Positions 16,409 through 25,031 of a stretch of DNA of 64,000 nucleotides are shown here, one piece after another. Both the position numbers and the translations under genes were made by a program. The first letter of the stretch is position 1. Each line of letters begins with the position of its first letter. The notes beneath the pieces were generated by a model, which was not told where the DNA came from, did not search any database, and saw only the letters and a program-made list of their open reading frames with translations. The DNA is from WHTI01 sp963826105 (GTDB taxonomy: Bacteria > Actinomycetota > CADDZG01 > WHSQ01). Location: the NCBI GenBank assembly GCA_963826105.1, contig CAWGWA010000016.1:124001-188000 (forward strand). Direction: 5' to 3'.

Positions 16409-18821
16409 GCTACGAGCTGCACGGACCGCCTCGTTGAAAGACGGGGCGGTCCCCGCTCGTAGCCGTTCCGCCGATCTAGACACGATGCTCGCGGAGCTCA
16501 TCGGAGACACGATGGGCGACGCGAGCATCTCGGTCGCGGCAGTCGGTGGCTACGGCAGAGGTGAGCTCTGGCCACATTCCGACATCGACCTGCTGTTCGT
16601 CACGACACCCCGGTCGAAGGTGACTCCCTCGACGGTCAGGGGTCTTCTCTATCCCCTCTGGGACGCGAACTGGCAGGTCGGTCACGCGGTCCGCAGCGCC
16701 AAGGAGGCGATCGACAACGCGTCCAAGGACCTGCACGCGGCGACATCCCTCCTGACCTGTCGCTTCATCGGTGGTGACAGGGATCTTTTCGATGAACTCC
16801 TCGACCGCAGAGCACGCTGGACCAAGCGCGACGCACGCAGATTGGTCGGCAGGATCATGACGGAGGTGACCGCGCGTCACGAGCGCGTCGATCGCGCCGG
16901 GTGGTCCCTGGCCCCCGATCTCAAAGAAGGTATCGGCGGGTTCCGTGATCTACACGCCCTGGCCTGGATCGGCGCGGTCACTGGTGAAGGGAACGGGGAC
17001 CCCCGCCTCGAGGCCGCATCCGAACATCTCGGAGCGGTGCGCGAAGCGCTTCACGGTGTGATCACTCATAAATCAGACACCATGCGACTCGATCTCCAGC
17101 CGAAGGTTGCCGCGCGACTTGGCCTGCGCGGCCGGGAAGGCACCGATCGTTTGATGAGTGAGGTGCACTCGAACGCCCGGGCGGTCGAATACATCACGCG
17201 TTACGCGCTCCGAAGTGCCGGGTCTCCGGCGACGGGGGGGCCTCGCAGAAGCGGCACCCTACGATCACTCGATCACGGCGTGGTCTTAGACGAAGGACTG
17301 CTGGGATTCGCAGGAACCCCAGAGCCTGCAACTGTCATGTGGATGCTGGCCGAGCACGCAACTACCGGCAAGGACATCGGGCCCACGGCGATCGAGGTGG
17401 CCGAGAATTCAATGTCGGGCATCGGCGTCGATGCGTGGGGCTCATGCCGGGAACCATTCCTTGTGCTCCTCAGAGGGAGCCACGCGCCCTCGGCGCTGGA
17501 GTTGCTCGACCACATGGGCGCCCTGGTCGCGTTGATCCCGGAGTGGTCGCAGATCAGGGGCCGAGCCCAGCATGACCTGTACCACCGGTACACGGTCGAC
17601 GGACACTCTTTCCTCGTGGTCGCAGAGGTGGCACGCACGATCGCCGGCGATCCGGGTATCGGGATCGAAGCCGAGGGACTCGATCCTCTGTTCCTTGCGG
17701 CGTTGCTGCACGACGTTGGTAAAGGGACCGGGAAGGATCACTCGGAGGTCGGCGCCCTAGCGGCCGCCTCGGCGTGTCGACGGATGGGACTCCCCGAAAG
17801 CGAGGTGCAAGAGGTCGCACGACTTGTTCGCCATCACCTGTTGCTCCCTGACACCGCGACGCGGCGCGACATCGACGATGGCGCGGTCATCTCCGCAGTC
17901 GCCGATCGCATCGCTTCGATGAGAACCTTGCGGCTCCTCTATCTCCTGGCGGCGGCCGACGGCCGTGCGACCGGGCCCGAAGCATGGACCCCCTGGAAGG
18001 CCTCCCTCGTCGCATCTCTATATCGAAAGGTGCTGGTTGCGCTCGAGACCGGGGAGATCCCGGTGCGAGCCGACGTGTCGAAGCGCGCCGGGGAGATCGA
18101 GGCCATCGAACCGACACTCGAGGGGCGGGCCGAAGCGATCCTCTCGACCCTCCCGCCCTCGTACCTCGACTCGGCACCGATCGAGAACCTCGCCGACGAG
18201 GTGCTGATGCTGTCCCAAGCACTCGGGCCGGGCGAGATCCGCACGAGGGTTTCCGATGACCTGCCCGGCGGCCACTTCCTCCTAACCGTCTGCGTCCCGG
18301 ACCGACCGGGAACCCTGTCGCGGACCGCCGGTGTCCTCGCGCTCCATCGGGTACCGGTTCAATCGGCACAGGCGTTCTCCACGAGCTCCGGAGTAGCACT
18401 CGAGCGGTTCGTCCTAGGAGCACCACCATCCTCATGGGACCAGTTGCTCGAGACGCTTGGGGCGGCGTACTCGGGTCGGTTGGCCTTGGACGCCCACATC
18501 GAACGGAAGGCGGCCGACTACAGGCCGGTCGTTCCGGTTGTTCCAGAAGTAAGGGTCCTTCACGACGAAGCCGATCATTCCACGGTCATCGAGGTCCGAG
18601 CCCCCGACGCGCTGGGTCTCCTTTACGCGCTGACGGCCGGGCTCAGTGACCTGGATCTCAACATCCACGTTGCCAAGATCGACACCCTCGGAGACCGGGT
18701 CGTAGACGTCTTCTACGTTCGGACCGCATGGGGGACGAAGATCGACGAACACCAGGCGCTCGAGGTACAGCGATCGATCACACACCGGTCGGCCCGACTA
18801 TTCGGCCCACCATCCCCCTAG
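16383..18821 (+). CDS. glnD: [Protein-PII] nucleotidyltransferase GlnD
   Basis: Bifunctional enzyme that adds and removes a nucleotide on PII. Residues ~50-72 hold the NTase motif GGYGRGELWPHSDIDLLF (Asp67, Asp69). A PII-UTase linker follows. The HD domain with LLHDVGKGTGKDHSEVGA near 440 does the removal, and two ACT domains lie at ~640-710 and ~735-805 (VCVPDRPGTLSRTAGVLA and IEVRAPDALGLLYALTAG) for glutamine sensing. 812 residues, close to the usual size. ATG 16383 lies inside glnK, so translation is coupled. It is the last gene of the amt operon. Confidence 0.92.
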   Translation: MSEALTLSELRAARTASLKDGAVPARSRSADLDTMLAELIGDTMGDASISVAAVGGYGRGELWPHSDIDLLFVTTPRSKVTPSTVRGLLYPLWDANWQVGHAVRSAKEAIDNASKDLHAATSLLTCRFIGGDRDLFDELLDRRARWTKRDARRLVGRIMTEVTARHERVDRAGWSLAPDLKEGIGGFRDLHALAWIGAVTGEGNGDPRLEAASEHLGAVREALHGVITHKSDTMRLDLQPKVAARLGLRGREGTDRLMSEVHSNARAVEYITRYALRSAGSPATGGPRRSGTLRSLDHGVVLDEGLLGFAGTPEPATVMWMLAEHATTGKDIGPTAIEVAENSMSGIGVDAWGSCREPFLVLLRGSHAPSALELLDHMGALVALIPEWSQIRGRAQHDLYHRYTVDGHSFLVVAEVARTIAGDPGIGIEAEGLDPLFLAALLHDVGKGTGKDHSEVGALAAASACRRMGLPESEVQEVARLVRHHLLLPDTATRRDIDDGAVISAVADRIASMRTLRLLYLLAAADGRATGPEAWTPWKASLVASLYRKVLVALETGEIPVRADVSKRAGEIEAIEPTLEGRAEAILSTLPPSYLDSAPIENLADEVLMLSQALGPGEIRTRVSDDLPGGHFLLTVCVPDRPGTLSRTAGVLALHRVPVQSAQAFSTSSGVALERFVLGAPPSSWDQLLETLGAAYSGRLALDAHIERKAADYRPVVPVVPEVRVLHDEADHSTVIEVRAPDALGLLYALTAGLSDLDLNIHVAKIDTLGDRVVDVFYVRTAWGTKIDEHQALEVQRSITHRSARLFGPPSP

Positions 18822-18922
18822 ATAGCGTCGCGACCGTTCCCTAGGGTCGAAGCATGCCCGCAGGAGGACGCAAATGGTACAAGCGGTTCAAGTCAGGGCA
18901 TCCTCACGTCGATACAACCTCC

Positions 18923-19423
18923 ATGTCAATTTCTTCCAGGGCTCTGAAGCTGGCGTGCGTCCTCTCCGTCGGGGTCCTCTTGATCGGCGCCGCGCCCGCG
19001 GGCGGGGGCAAGAAGACCTGCTGGAGATCGACTGCCTCCGAGAAACAGTTCCGCACGATGATCAACCACGAACGGACCCTGCGCTCGAAGCACAAGCTCC
19101 GGATGGATCCGGAGCTGTCGCACGCCGCGCGGAAGCACTCGGGCGTGATGCTTCGCAAGAACCGCCTCTTCCACACGATCAATCTGGGCAAGCGCATCAC
19201 CGGATGGCAAGTGATCGGCGAGAACGTGGGCTACGGGTACGGGGTCGAGCCCTTGCACGCCGCCTTCATGGACTCCAAAGGGCACCGAGAGAACGTCCTC
19301 CACGCCGGCTACCGCAACGTCGGGGTCGGAGTGAAAACCCAGGACGGCAAGACGTGGGTCACGGTGATCTTCGAGGGCCAGGACGACCCCGGCACGACCC
19401 TCGACATGCCGAAGTGCAAATAG
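18923..19423 (+). CDS. Secreted CAP (SCP/PR-1-like) domain protein
   Basis: Exported protein of ~166 residues: signal peptide MSISSRALKLACVLSVGVLLIG, then a CAP domain with INHERTLRSKHKLRMDPELSHAARKHSGVM, the GENVGYGYG block and GHRENVLHAGYRNVGVGV. The His of KHS and the Glu/His of GHRENVL correspond to the CAP cavity residues. Its molecular role is not known for most bacterial members. An in-frame ATG at 18854 would add 23 residues. A good AGGAGG site precedes an out-of-frame ATG at 18874, which leaves the start uncertain. Confidence 0.72.
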   Translation: MSISSRALKLACVLSVGVLLIGAAPAGGGKKTCWRSTASEKQFRTMINHERTLRSKHKLRMDPELSHAARKHSGVMLRKNRLFHTINLGKRITGWQVIGENVGYGYGVEPLHAAFMDSKGHRENVLHAGYRNVGVGVKTQDGKTWVTVIFEGQDDPGTTLDMPKCK

Positions 19424-19468
19424 CTCGGTACTTGCTGCACTCCCATAGGAGTGTTACAAACTCCCCGC

Positions 19469-19762
19469 ATGGCCACTCCTACTTCCCCCACACCCCCGCC
19501 CACCTCGAGTGACCCTCAGGTCACCCTCAAGATCCCGCGCCCGCTCTACGAACGGCTCAAGGTCGTCATCAAGGGCTCCGGCTTCCACTCGGTGACCGAG
19601 TTCGCGGTCTATGTTCTGAGGGACCTCGTCTCCCACCACGAGAGCGGAGCTCCCCTACCCGGAACCGGTGGTGCGGTCAGCGAGGCAAGCGATATCGATC
19701 CACTCTCGACGGCCGAGATCGAAGCGATCCGGAAGCGGCTCGAGAGCCTCGGCTATCTGTGA
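19469..19762 (+). CDS. Ribbon-helix-helix-like protein with LGYL tail
   Basis: A protein of 97 residues. After a Pro/Thr/Ser-rich leader, residues ~20-60 read VTLKIPRPLYERLKVVIKG then FHSVTEFAVYVLRDLV, which is the beta-strand plus two helices of a MetJ/Arc/CopG-type fold. The C-terminus IEAIRKRLESLGYL resembles the tail of phosphatase/sulfatase-type proteins, including the one in this window ending LKDLGYIE. The GTGA overlap with the next gene links them. The DNA target is unknown. Confidence 0.65.
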   Translation: MATPTSPTPPPTSSDPQVTLKIPRPLYERLKVVIKGSGFHSVTEFAVYVLRDLVSHHESGAPLPGTGGAVSEASDIDPLSTAEIEAIRKRLESLGYL

Positions 19763-20586
19763 GACGACTGGCACTCTGCGGCGCAGCTCTCCTACTCATC
19801 GGATCGGCCTGCGTACCGCCGGTCGAGAACGACAAGGTCCTCAGGTTCGACCCCGATCTCACGGTGATGGGCCGGATCCAGGAGGCTGGGGTGATGCGGG
19901 TGGGGATCTCCGAGGGAGCCGGGCCGTTCTCGGCTGGGTTGGGTCAGACTCCTGAGGGCTTCTCGGTCGAGCTCGCCCAGGAGGTAGCCACATCCCTCGG
20001 GGTGGAACTCGAACTGCTCACGGGTACCGATGAAGAGATCGCCACCATGGTTACGGACGGAGACGTCGAGATCGCGTTTCCGCTGGTTCCGATCACCGAG
20101 AAGGCACTCTCGGAGCACTCCTTCACGGACCCCTATTGGGTGGGTCACGAGAAGATCCTGGCCTTCGATGCAGCCATCGAAGGGGTGGCCGATCTCGCGG
20201 GCAGATCCGTGTGCCAGTCGCTCGATCCCATCACCGGGGTCCCGGTCGAGGAGTTGGCGCCAGGTATCGACGACGTCACCGAGGCTGCGGACCCAGCCGA
20301 CTGCCCTGAGGTCGATGCGATCGTCGCCCCCGATCTGCGCCTCATGGGGGTACTCGACTCGGGAGCCCTGCTGGACGAGGGGCTCACCACCGCCGGATAC
20401 GGGGCGATGGTCACCCTGGAGAACCGGATCTTCGCGACCTACGTGGACGAGCAGCTCCTGGAGGCCAAGGACGAAGGTCGGTGGAGCGATTGGTTCGAGA
20501 CCTACGTTTCACCCCTGACCGGGGAGGAACCCGACCCCCCCTCGATGGTGCTCGAAGAGGCCGCCGCCCTGTGGCCGGGGGTCTAG
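19759..20586 (+). CDS. Solute-binding lipoprotein (family 3 type)
   Basis: Periplasmic binding protein-like lipoprotein, 275 residues. The lipobox IGSAC places the lipidated cysteine at residue 18. The core has the family-3 pattern VMRVGISEGAGPFSAGLGQTPEGFSVELAQEVA, then ELLTGTDEEIATMVTDGDVEIAFPLVPITEKA, as in amino-acid ABC transporter receptors. No permease or ATPase gene is adjacent, so it is either an orphan receptor or a sensor-type protein. GTG 19759 overlaps the stop of the RHH gene. Confidence 0.75.
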   Translation: MRRLALCGAALLLIGSACVPPVENDKVLRFDPDLTVMGRIQEAGVMRVGISEGAGPFSAGLGQTPEGFSVELAQEVATSLGVELELLTGTDEEIATMVTDGDVEIAFPLVPITEKALSEHSFTDPYWVGHEKILAFDAAIEGVADLAGRSVCQSLDPITGVPVEELAPGIDDVTEAADPADCPEVDAIVAPDLRLMGVLDSGALLDEGLTTAGYGAMVTLENRIFATYVDEQLLEAKDEGRWSDWFETYVSPLTGEEPDPPSMVLEEAAALWPGV

Positions 20587-20658
20587 GTTTAGCTTGCTCT
20601 GGTAGCGGGCAATCCCTGTCCCTGGACAAACCCGACGCAGTCCTAGAGGCTGACACCG

Positions 20659-21033
20659 ATGAGCGAGACACGTAAGACGCACGAAGATGGGAGCTCCAGC
20701 ACCGTCTTGATCGTCGATGATGACGAGGAGATCCGTCACGTCTTGAGGGTGCTGTGCGAGACCGAGGGGATGTCGGTGGTCGCCGAGGCGGCCAACGGGG
20801 TCGAGGCCTGGGCGCTGGCGGAAGAACACAAACCGGAATTCGTGATCCTTGACTACATGCTCCCCGGCCTCAACGGCGAGGGGACCGCCGCGATGATCCG
20901 AGAGATCGCTCCCGAGAGCAGGATCGTGGCGTTCTCGGCGATCCTCGATCAACAGCCGGATTGGGCCGACGCCTATCTGAACAAAGAGCGCATCACCGAA
21001 CTGATGCCGCTGCTCCGCACGTTCATCCGTTAG
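20659..21033 (+). CDS. Single-domain response regulator (CheY-like)
   Basis: Receiver domain of 124 residues with no output domain. The acidic pocket is VDDDEE (19-24), the phospho-acceptor is Asp65 in FVILDYMLPG, followed by Ser94 in AFSAI, and Lys in YLNKERI. All catalytic positions are present, so it should be phosphorylatable. No histidine kinase lies nearby. It probably acts in a multi-step relay or as a protein-binding switch. Confidence 0.85.
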   Translation: MSETRKTHEDGSSSTVLIVDDDEEIRHVLRVLCETEGMSVVAEAANGVEAWALAEEHKPEFVILDYMLPGLNGEGTAAMIREIAPESRIVAFSAILDQQPDWADAYLNKERITELMPLLRTFIR

Positions 21034-21068
21034 AGCGCGGCTGGTAACGCGTCCGGTAACCTCACGCT

Positions 21069-21572
21069 ATGGCTAAAGACGCTTCGTTCGACGTCGTATC
21101 AGAGGTAGACATGCAGGAGATCCGCAACGCCGTGGATCAGGCATCGCGCGAGATCTCGCAGCGGTTCGACTTCAAGAACACCGGCTCCAGCGTCGACCTC
21201 ACCAAAGAGGGAGAGTCCGACGCGATCACGGTCAAGTCCAACACCGATCAGAAGGTGAAGGATGTCGTGAAGGTCCTCGAGGAGAAGCTCGTCAAGCGCA
21301 AGATCGCTCCGAAAGCCCTCAGCCACGGCAACATCGAAGCGGCTGCGGGCGGGACTGCTCGCCAAACGCTGAAGCTCCAGCAAGGCATCTCGACCGACAA
21401 AGCCCGGGAGATCGTGAAGTTCATCAAGGACAATCACAAGAAGGCTCAGGCCTCGATCCAGGGCGATCAGGTGAGGGTGTCGTCCAAGTCGCGCGACGAG
21501 CTCCAGGACATCATCAACGAGATCAAGGAGCACGACTTCGGTCTCCCGCTCCAGTTCACGAACTACAGGTGA
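21069..21572 (+). CDS. YajQ family nucleotide-binding protein
   Basis: A protein of 167 residues with the YajQ signature: SFDVVSEVDMQEIRNAVDQA at the N-terminus, ISQRFDFKNT, and the C-terminal VRVSSKSRDELQDIINEIK followed by DFGLPLQFTNYR. YajQ proteins have two RNP-like folds; some bind cyclic di-GMP, while their general role is unsettled. The 3' end overlaps the HAD gene by four bases (GTGA). Confidence 0.9.
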   Translation: MAKDASFDVVSEVDMQEIRNAVDQASREISQRFDFKNTGSSVDLTKEGESDAITVKSNTDQKVKDVVKVLEEKLVKRKIAPKALSHGNIEAAAGGTARQTLKLQQGISTDKAREIVKFIKDNHKKAQASIQGDQVRVSSKSRDELQDIINEIKEHDFGLPLQFTNYR

Positions 21573-22222
21573 GGGTGAGGGACTCTCCCTTCGAGGCCCT
21601 CGTCGTTGACTTCGGAGGGGTTCTCACGACCCCGCTCCAAGAGGCGATGATCGCGTTCGCGACCGACATCGGCATCGAGCTTCCCGACCTAGTCCGTGTC
21701 GCCCTGGCTGCGTACTCGGGAAGTGGGGATCAGCTCGTCGTCGACTTCGAAACCGGTCGGATCCCCGAGGCTGAGTTCGCCGAGAAGTTCGCAGCACGGA
21801 TCAAGGAGGCCACCGGCGTTGAGGTTCCCCACGAGGGCCTCGTACGGCGGATCTTCTCCACCCTCCGCCTCGAGGAGGACATGCTCCTGGCCCTCGAGAC
21901 CGCCAGGGCGGCAGGCTTCAAGACCGCGATGCTCTCGAACTCATGGGGCGAGGGCCTCTATCCCCGAGACCGCATCGATCATCTCTTCGACGTGATGGTC
22001 ATCTCGGGCGAGATCGGAATGCGTAAGCCCGATCGAGACATCTTCGACGCCACCCTGGAGCGTCTGGGCGTCGCGGCCGAGCGATGCATCTTCGTTGACG
22101 ACCACCCAGGACACTTGGAAACGGCGGCCGAGATGGGGATGACCACGGTCCTTCATCGGTCCCCGCCGGAGACACTGACCGAACTCAGTTCGCTGATGAA
22201 CCTCGATCTCACCGTCCAGTAA
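21569..22222 (+). CDS. HAD-superfamily hydrolase
   Basis: A protein of 217 residues with nucleophile Asp14 in VVDFGGVL (motif I; the usual second Asp is Gly, as in the haloacid dehalogenase/epoxide hydrolase-N type), LSNSWG (motif II Ser), KPDRDIF (motif III Lys) and FVDDHPGHLETAAEMGM (motif IV acidic pair). A helical cap lies between motifs I and II. It is most likely a small-molecule phosphatase or dehalogenase-like enzyme. The GTG start overlaps the yajQ stop. Confidence 0.82.
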   Translation: MRVRDSPFEALVVDFGGVLTTPLQEAMIAFATDIGIELPDLVRVALAAYSGSGDQLVVDFETGRIPEAEFAEKFAARIKEATGVEVPHEGLVRRIFSTLRLEEDMLLALETARAAGFKTAMLSNSWGEGLYPRDRIDHLFDVMVISGEIGMRKPDRDIFDATLERLGVAAERCIFVDDHPGHLETAAEMGMTTVLHRSPPETLTELSSLMNLDLTVQ

Positions 22223-22264
22223 TAGGACAAACGCTCCCGAAGTATCACCATCCCTAAGCCGACG

Positions 22265-22282
22265 TTCGTGCATGTGCACAAA
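22265..22282. promoter_or_regulatory. Palindromic operator-like site 2
   Basis: TTCGTGCA-TG-TGCACAAA, one mismatch from a perfect 8-2-8 palindrome. It is 108 bases before the start of the Ig-like surface protein at 22391 and 43 bases after the HAD gene stop. Same sequence family as the five other sites in this window. Confidence 0.6.
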
Positions 22283-22390
22283 GGGCGCTCGCGGCCACCG
22301 CGGAACCGCATACCAGAGGGTCCGACCAGTGTCCTGTGAACGAGAACCCTCGCATCGACGAACGTGGGCCTAGTGATGAAGGAGAACGAG

Positions 22391-24922
22391 ATGCGCAGGG
22401 TAAGGAAAGCACAGGCACTACTTGTGGCGCTGGTAGTGATGACGGGGATCCTCGCAACCGCGGTACCGGCCTTCGCTGCCCCCAGTTCGACTGCCCGTCT
22501 TACGGTCGGTCAGCAGGTATTCCCGGGGCTGAACCAGCCGTACTCGATCCAGGTGAACAACTCCAGTCTCCCCATAGCGGGCGAGACGATCAACGCGGTC
22601 CGCATCTTGCTTCCGACACAGGGCACCGGCGTCACGAACGGCGCCGCGGCCATCGTCGGCCCCGGCTCGTGGACCGCAACCCGAGTTTCCAACGGCAACC
22701 TGCAGTCGATCCTCTTCAAGGGCGGAACGATCGCCCCTGGAGGGAACGCAGTCTTCACCTTCCCTGCCAACGTCCCCGCGCCGGCCAGCAGTGACCGGTC
22801 CGGAGTGGTGCAGGTTCAGGTTTCGTCCGACGGTGGCGCCACCACGTCCAACGCGACGGTCCCCGCCGGCAGCGGCAACACCCTTACGACTGCGGTGAAG
22901 ATCCTCGAGGTCACCACGATCTCCCCCGCTTCCCCTGCCGGCGTTACGGATGGCACTGGGACCGCCGGGCAGCCGATCGTCTTCACCACCTCGATCAAGA
23001 ACCACGCCACCAACGCCGTGCTGGTCGACCCAGCACTGACCGCTGGAGGCACCGGCTCGGACGAGACGGTCACCGACCAGGCACCGGCAAGCATCGCGTC
23101 GGGCGCCACGAGCTCGTTCAACTTCCCTGTGACGCTCGGCACCACCGGAACTGGCGATCGCACCGCGACCTTCACCGGAGGCGGCACGGCACCAGGAGCA
23201 GTGGCAGCCGCTAAGAGCACGAACCTCGTGGTCCAGGTGGCACCCAGTCTCACGCCGAGACTCAATACGCTCTCCCCGAGGGTTGTTCGGCCCACCGCCG
23301 GAACCCCCGTCGAGTACACCTTCACGATCAATGCCGACAAGGTCGGCACCCCGGGCCTGACCCTGGGTAACGGTTCGTCTCTCAACTTCGCCGGGAACTC
23401 GATCCCTCTGCAGGGAACCTCCTCCTTCACAGGCGGAGCGGCAACGCAGACCCTGACCTTCGGGCCGATGGCGATCACCGGAGCCGACGGTGTCTACGAT
23501 GCCGACCTCGTACTCGTGGGTTCCGACGCCAACGACAAGGCCTTTTCTCAGACCGTCACTCTCGCCGACGCGATCACGATCGACAGCATCCTTCCGGTGA
23601 TCACGGCGGAGTTGGAGCTCCCTAACGACGAGGACGGCGACGCCCAGACGGCCGCCAAGAACGGCGACGAGATCACCGTTAGCGGATCGGTCTCGGACAA
23701 CCTCGGGGCCACGATCGATTTCGTCGAGCTGCGGAGCAACTCCGGTGACGTGATCAACGTTCCGGTCACGGTCTCGGGTGGGGAGTACACCGGCAGCGCG
23801 GTCGCCGAGTTCTCAGAGGGGGCCACGAGCTTCCTTGCGGCCGCTCAGGCGACCGACACTGCGGGTAACCGCGGCGTCGTCGAGTCGACTCCTGCGCTGG
23901 TCGATCTCTTCGCTCCCACGCTGGTCAACCCTGGTGAGGTGCTGAGCACCACCGCCCTTCGGGTCCAGTTCGATGACGCCGCCGGCCTTGTGGCGGGCGG
24001 CTGCAACCCAACGGAGTGGGAAGTGGATGGCGCAGTTGTGTCCGACGTGCAGTACACCAACGGCACCTCCTGCCGGCAAGGTCTCATGGGCTCCCCGGCC
24101 GCACCCGACAACTATCGTGTGCTCATCTTGGGTGGGGCGATCGACGAAACCGAAGAGCCTGCCGTGACCTACACCCCAGGTGCCCGGATCGTTGGTGACC
24201 GCGCCAAGGACGGCGCCGGCAACTTCACCGTTGCAACGCTGATCGATACCGTCAGCCAGGTCGCCCCTGCGGCGCCGGACATCCTCGGCGTCACCCGCAA
24301 CGGAGGAACGGAGGCAGCCACTCTCAACGACGGAAAGTACTGGACCCGTTTCAGTGGCAACGACCTCGCCGTCAACTTCGCCGGCGCCCGCGACGGGTAC
24401 CGGATCCAGGTCCTCGACGGCAACGACCAAGTTCTGTTCACCTCGGACTCCATCGTGGGTACGACCGGAACGGTCAACGTTCCGATCGGGAGTTCGGAGG
24501 GCGACTATGTGCGGAAGATCCGACTCCTGAGCGCGAGAGCGGTTCCGGGAGCCACCACGGACTTCATCGTCGCACTGGACACCACCTCACCTGCGATCAG
24601 CAACTCGGTCGTGGCCACCGCAAGCGATACGGCCGCCGACCAGATCGCGGTAACGCTGAGCGAGCCCCTTGGCGGCGGCACCAACTTCTCGTTCGACTGG
24701 TACGCCTACGAGATGGCCGGCGGCGAGCGCACCTACTACGTCGTCGACCGGGTGACCGGGTCGGGCAACACCCTCACTGTCGAGGCGGCCCTGCCGAACG
24801 TGACCGTAGCCGACTCGAGTGCCTTCGGAGGCGTCGATTACATCTTCACCAGCGGCGACTCGGGCGGTTCCCGCTACGTTGACCGGGCGGGTAACGCCCT
24901 GAGCGACACCACTGCCTTCTAG
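22391..24922 (+). CDS. Large secreted Ig-like repeat surface protein
   Basis: An 843-residue exported protein. ATG 22391 is preceded by AAGGAG. The leader is MRRVRKAQALLVALVVMTG then a hydrophobic stretch ending AFA. The mature part is a string of Gly/Thr/Ser-rich beta-sandwich segments with repeated features such as SVSDNLG, ATDTAGN, VTLSEPLGGG and DRAGNALSD, typical of bacterial Ig-like (Big-type) modules. I see no sorting signal or C-terminal membrane helix, so it may be released or held non-covalently. A strong terminator follows. It is preceded by operator-like site 2. Confidence 0.75.
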   Translation: MRRVRKAQALLVALVVMTGILATAVPAFAAPSSTARLTVGQQVFPGLNQPYSIQVNNSSLPIAGETINAVRILLPTQGTGVTNGAAAIVGPGSWTATRVSNGNLQSILFKGGTIAPGGNAVFTFPANVPAPASSDRSGVVQVQVSSDGGATTSNATVPAGSGNTLTTAVKILEVTTISPASPAGVTDGTGTAGQPIVFTTSIKNHATNAVLVDPALTAGGTGSDETVTDQAPASIASGATSSFNFPVTLGTTGTGDRTATFTGGGTAPGAVAAAKSTNLVVQVAPSLTPRLNTLSPRVVRPTAGTPVEYTFTINADKVGTPGLTLGNGSSLNFAGNSIPLQGTSSFTGGAATQTLTFGPMAITGADGVYDADLVLVGSDANDKAFSQTVTLADAITIDSILPVITAELELPNDEDGDAQTAAKNGDEITVSGSVSDNLGATIDFVELRSNSGDVINVPVTVSGGEYTGSAVAEFSEGATSFLAAAQATDTAGNRGVVESTPALVDLFAPTLVNPGEVLSTTALRVQFDDAAGLVAGGCNPTEWEVDGAVVSDVQYTNGTSCRQGLMGSPAAPDNYRVLILGGAIDETEEPAVTYTPGARIVGDRAKDGAGNFTVATLIDTVSQVAPAAPDILGVTRNGGTEAATLNDGKYWTRFSGNDLAVNFAGARDGYRIQVLDGNDQVLFTSDSIVGTTGTVNVPIGSSEGDYVRKIRLLSARAVPGATTDFIVALDTTSPAISNSVVATASDTAADQIAVTLSEPLGGGTNFSFDWYAYEMAGGERTYYVVDRVTGSGNTLTVEAALPNVTVADSSAFGGVDYIFTSGDSGGSRYVDRAGNALSDTTAF

Positions 24923-24939
24923 AAGCCGGAGCCAAGAAA

Positions 24940-24975
24940 GACAAGAGGGCTGGGAGGAATCCCGGCCCTCTTGTC
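24940..24975 (+). terminator. Intrinsic terminator after the surface protein
   Basis: Inverted repeat GACAAGAGGGC (24940-24950) and GCCCTCTTGTC (24965-24975) with an inner GGGA/TCCC extension. No long U-run follows, but stem strength and position (18 bases after the stop) make it a likely terminator. Confidence 0.7.
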
Positions 24976-25031
24976 GCATCTAGAGGTAAAGCGACAGACG
25001 TTCGCCTAGCTCGACCCGGAGGATCGCAACG

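Noticed and set aside
18874..19512. Alternative plus-strand frame with a good ribosome site over the CAP gene
   Set aside because: The frame has no hydrophobic leader and no CAP motifs; the overlapping frame has both. The ribosome site is noted but does not outweigh this.
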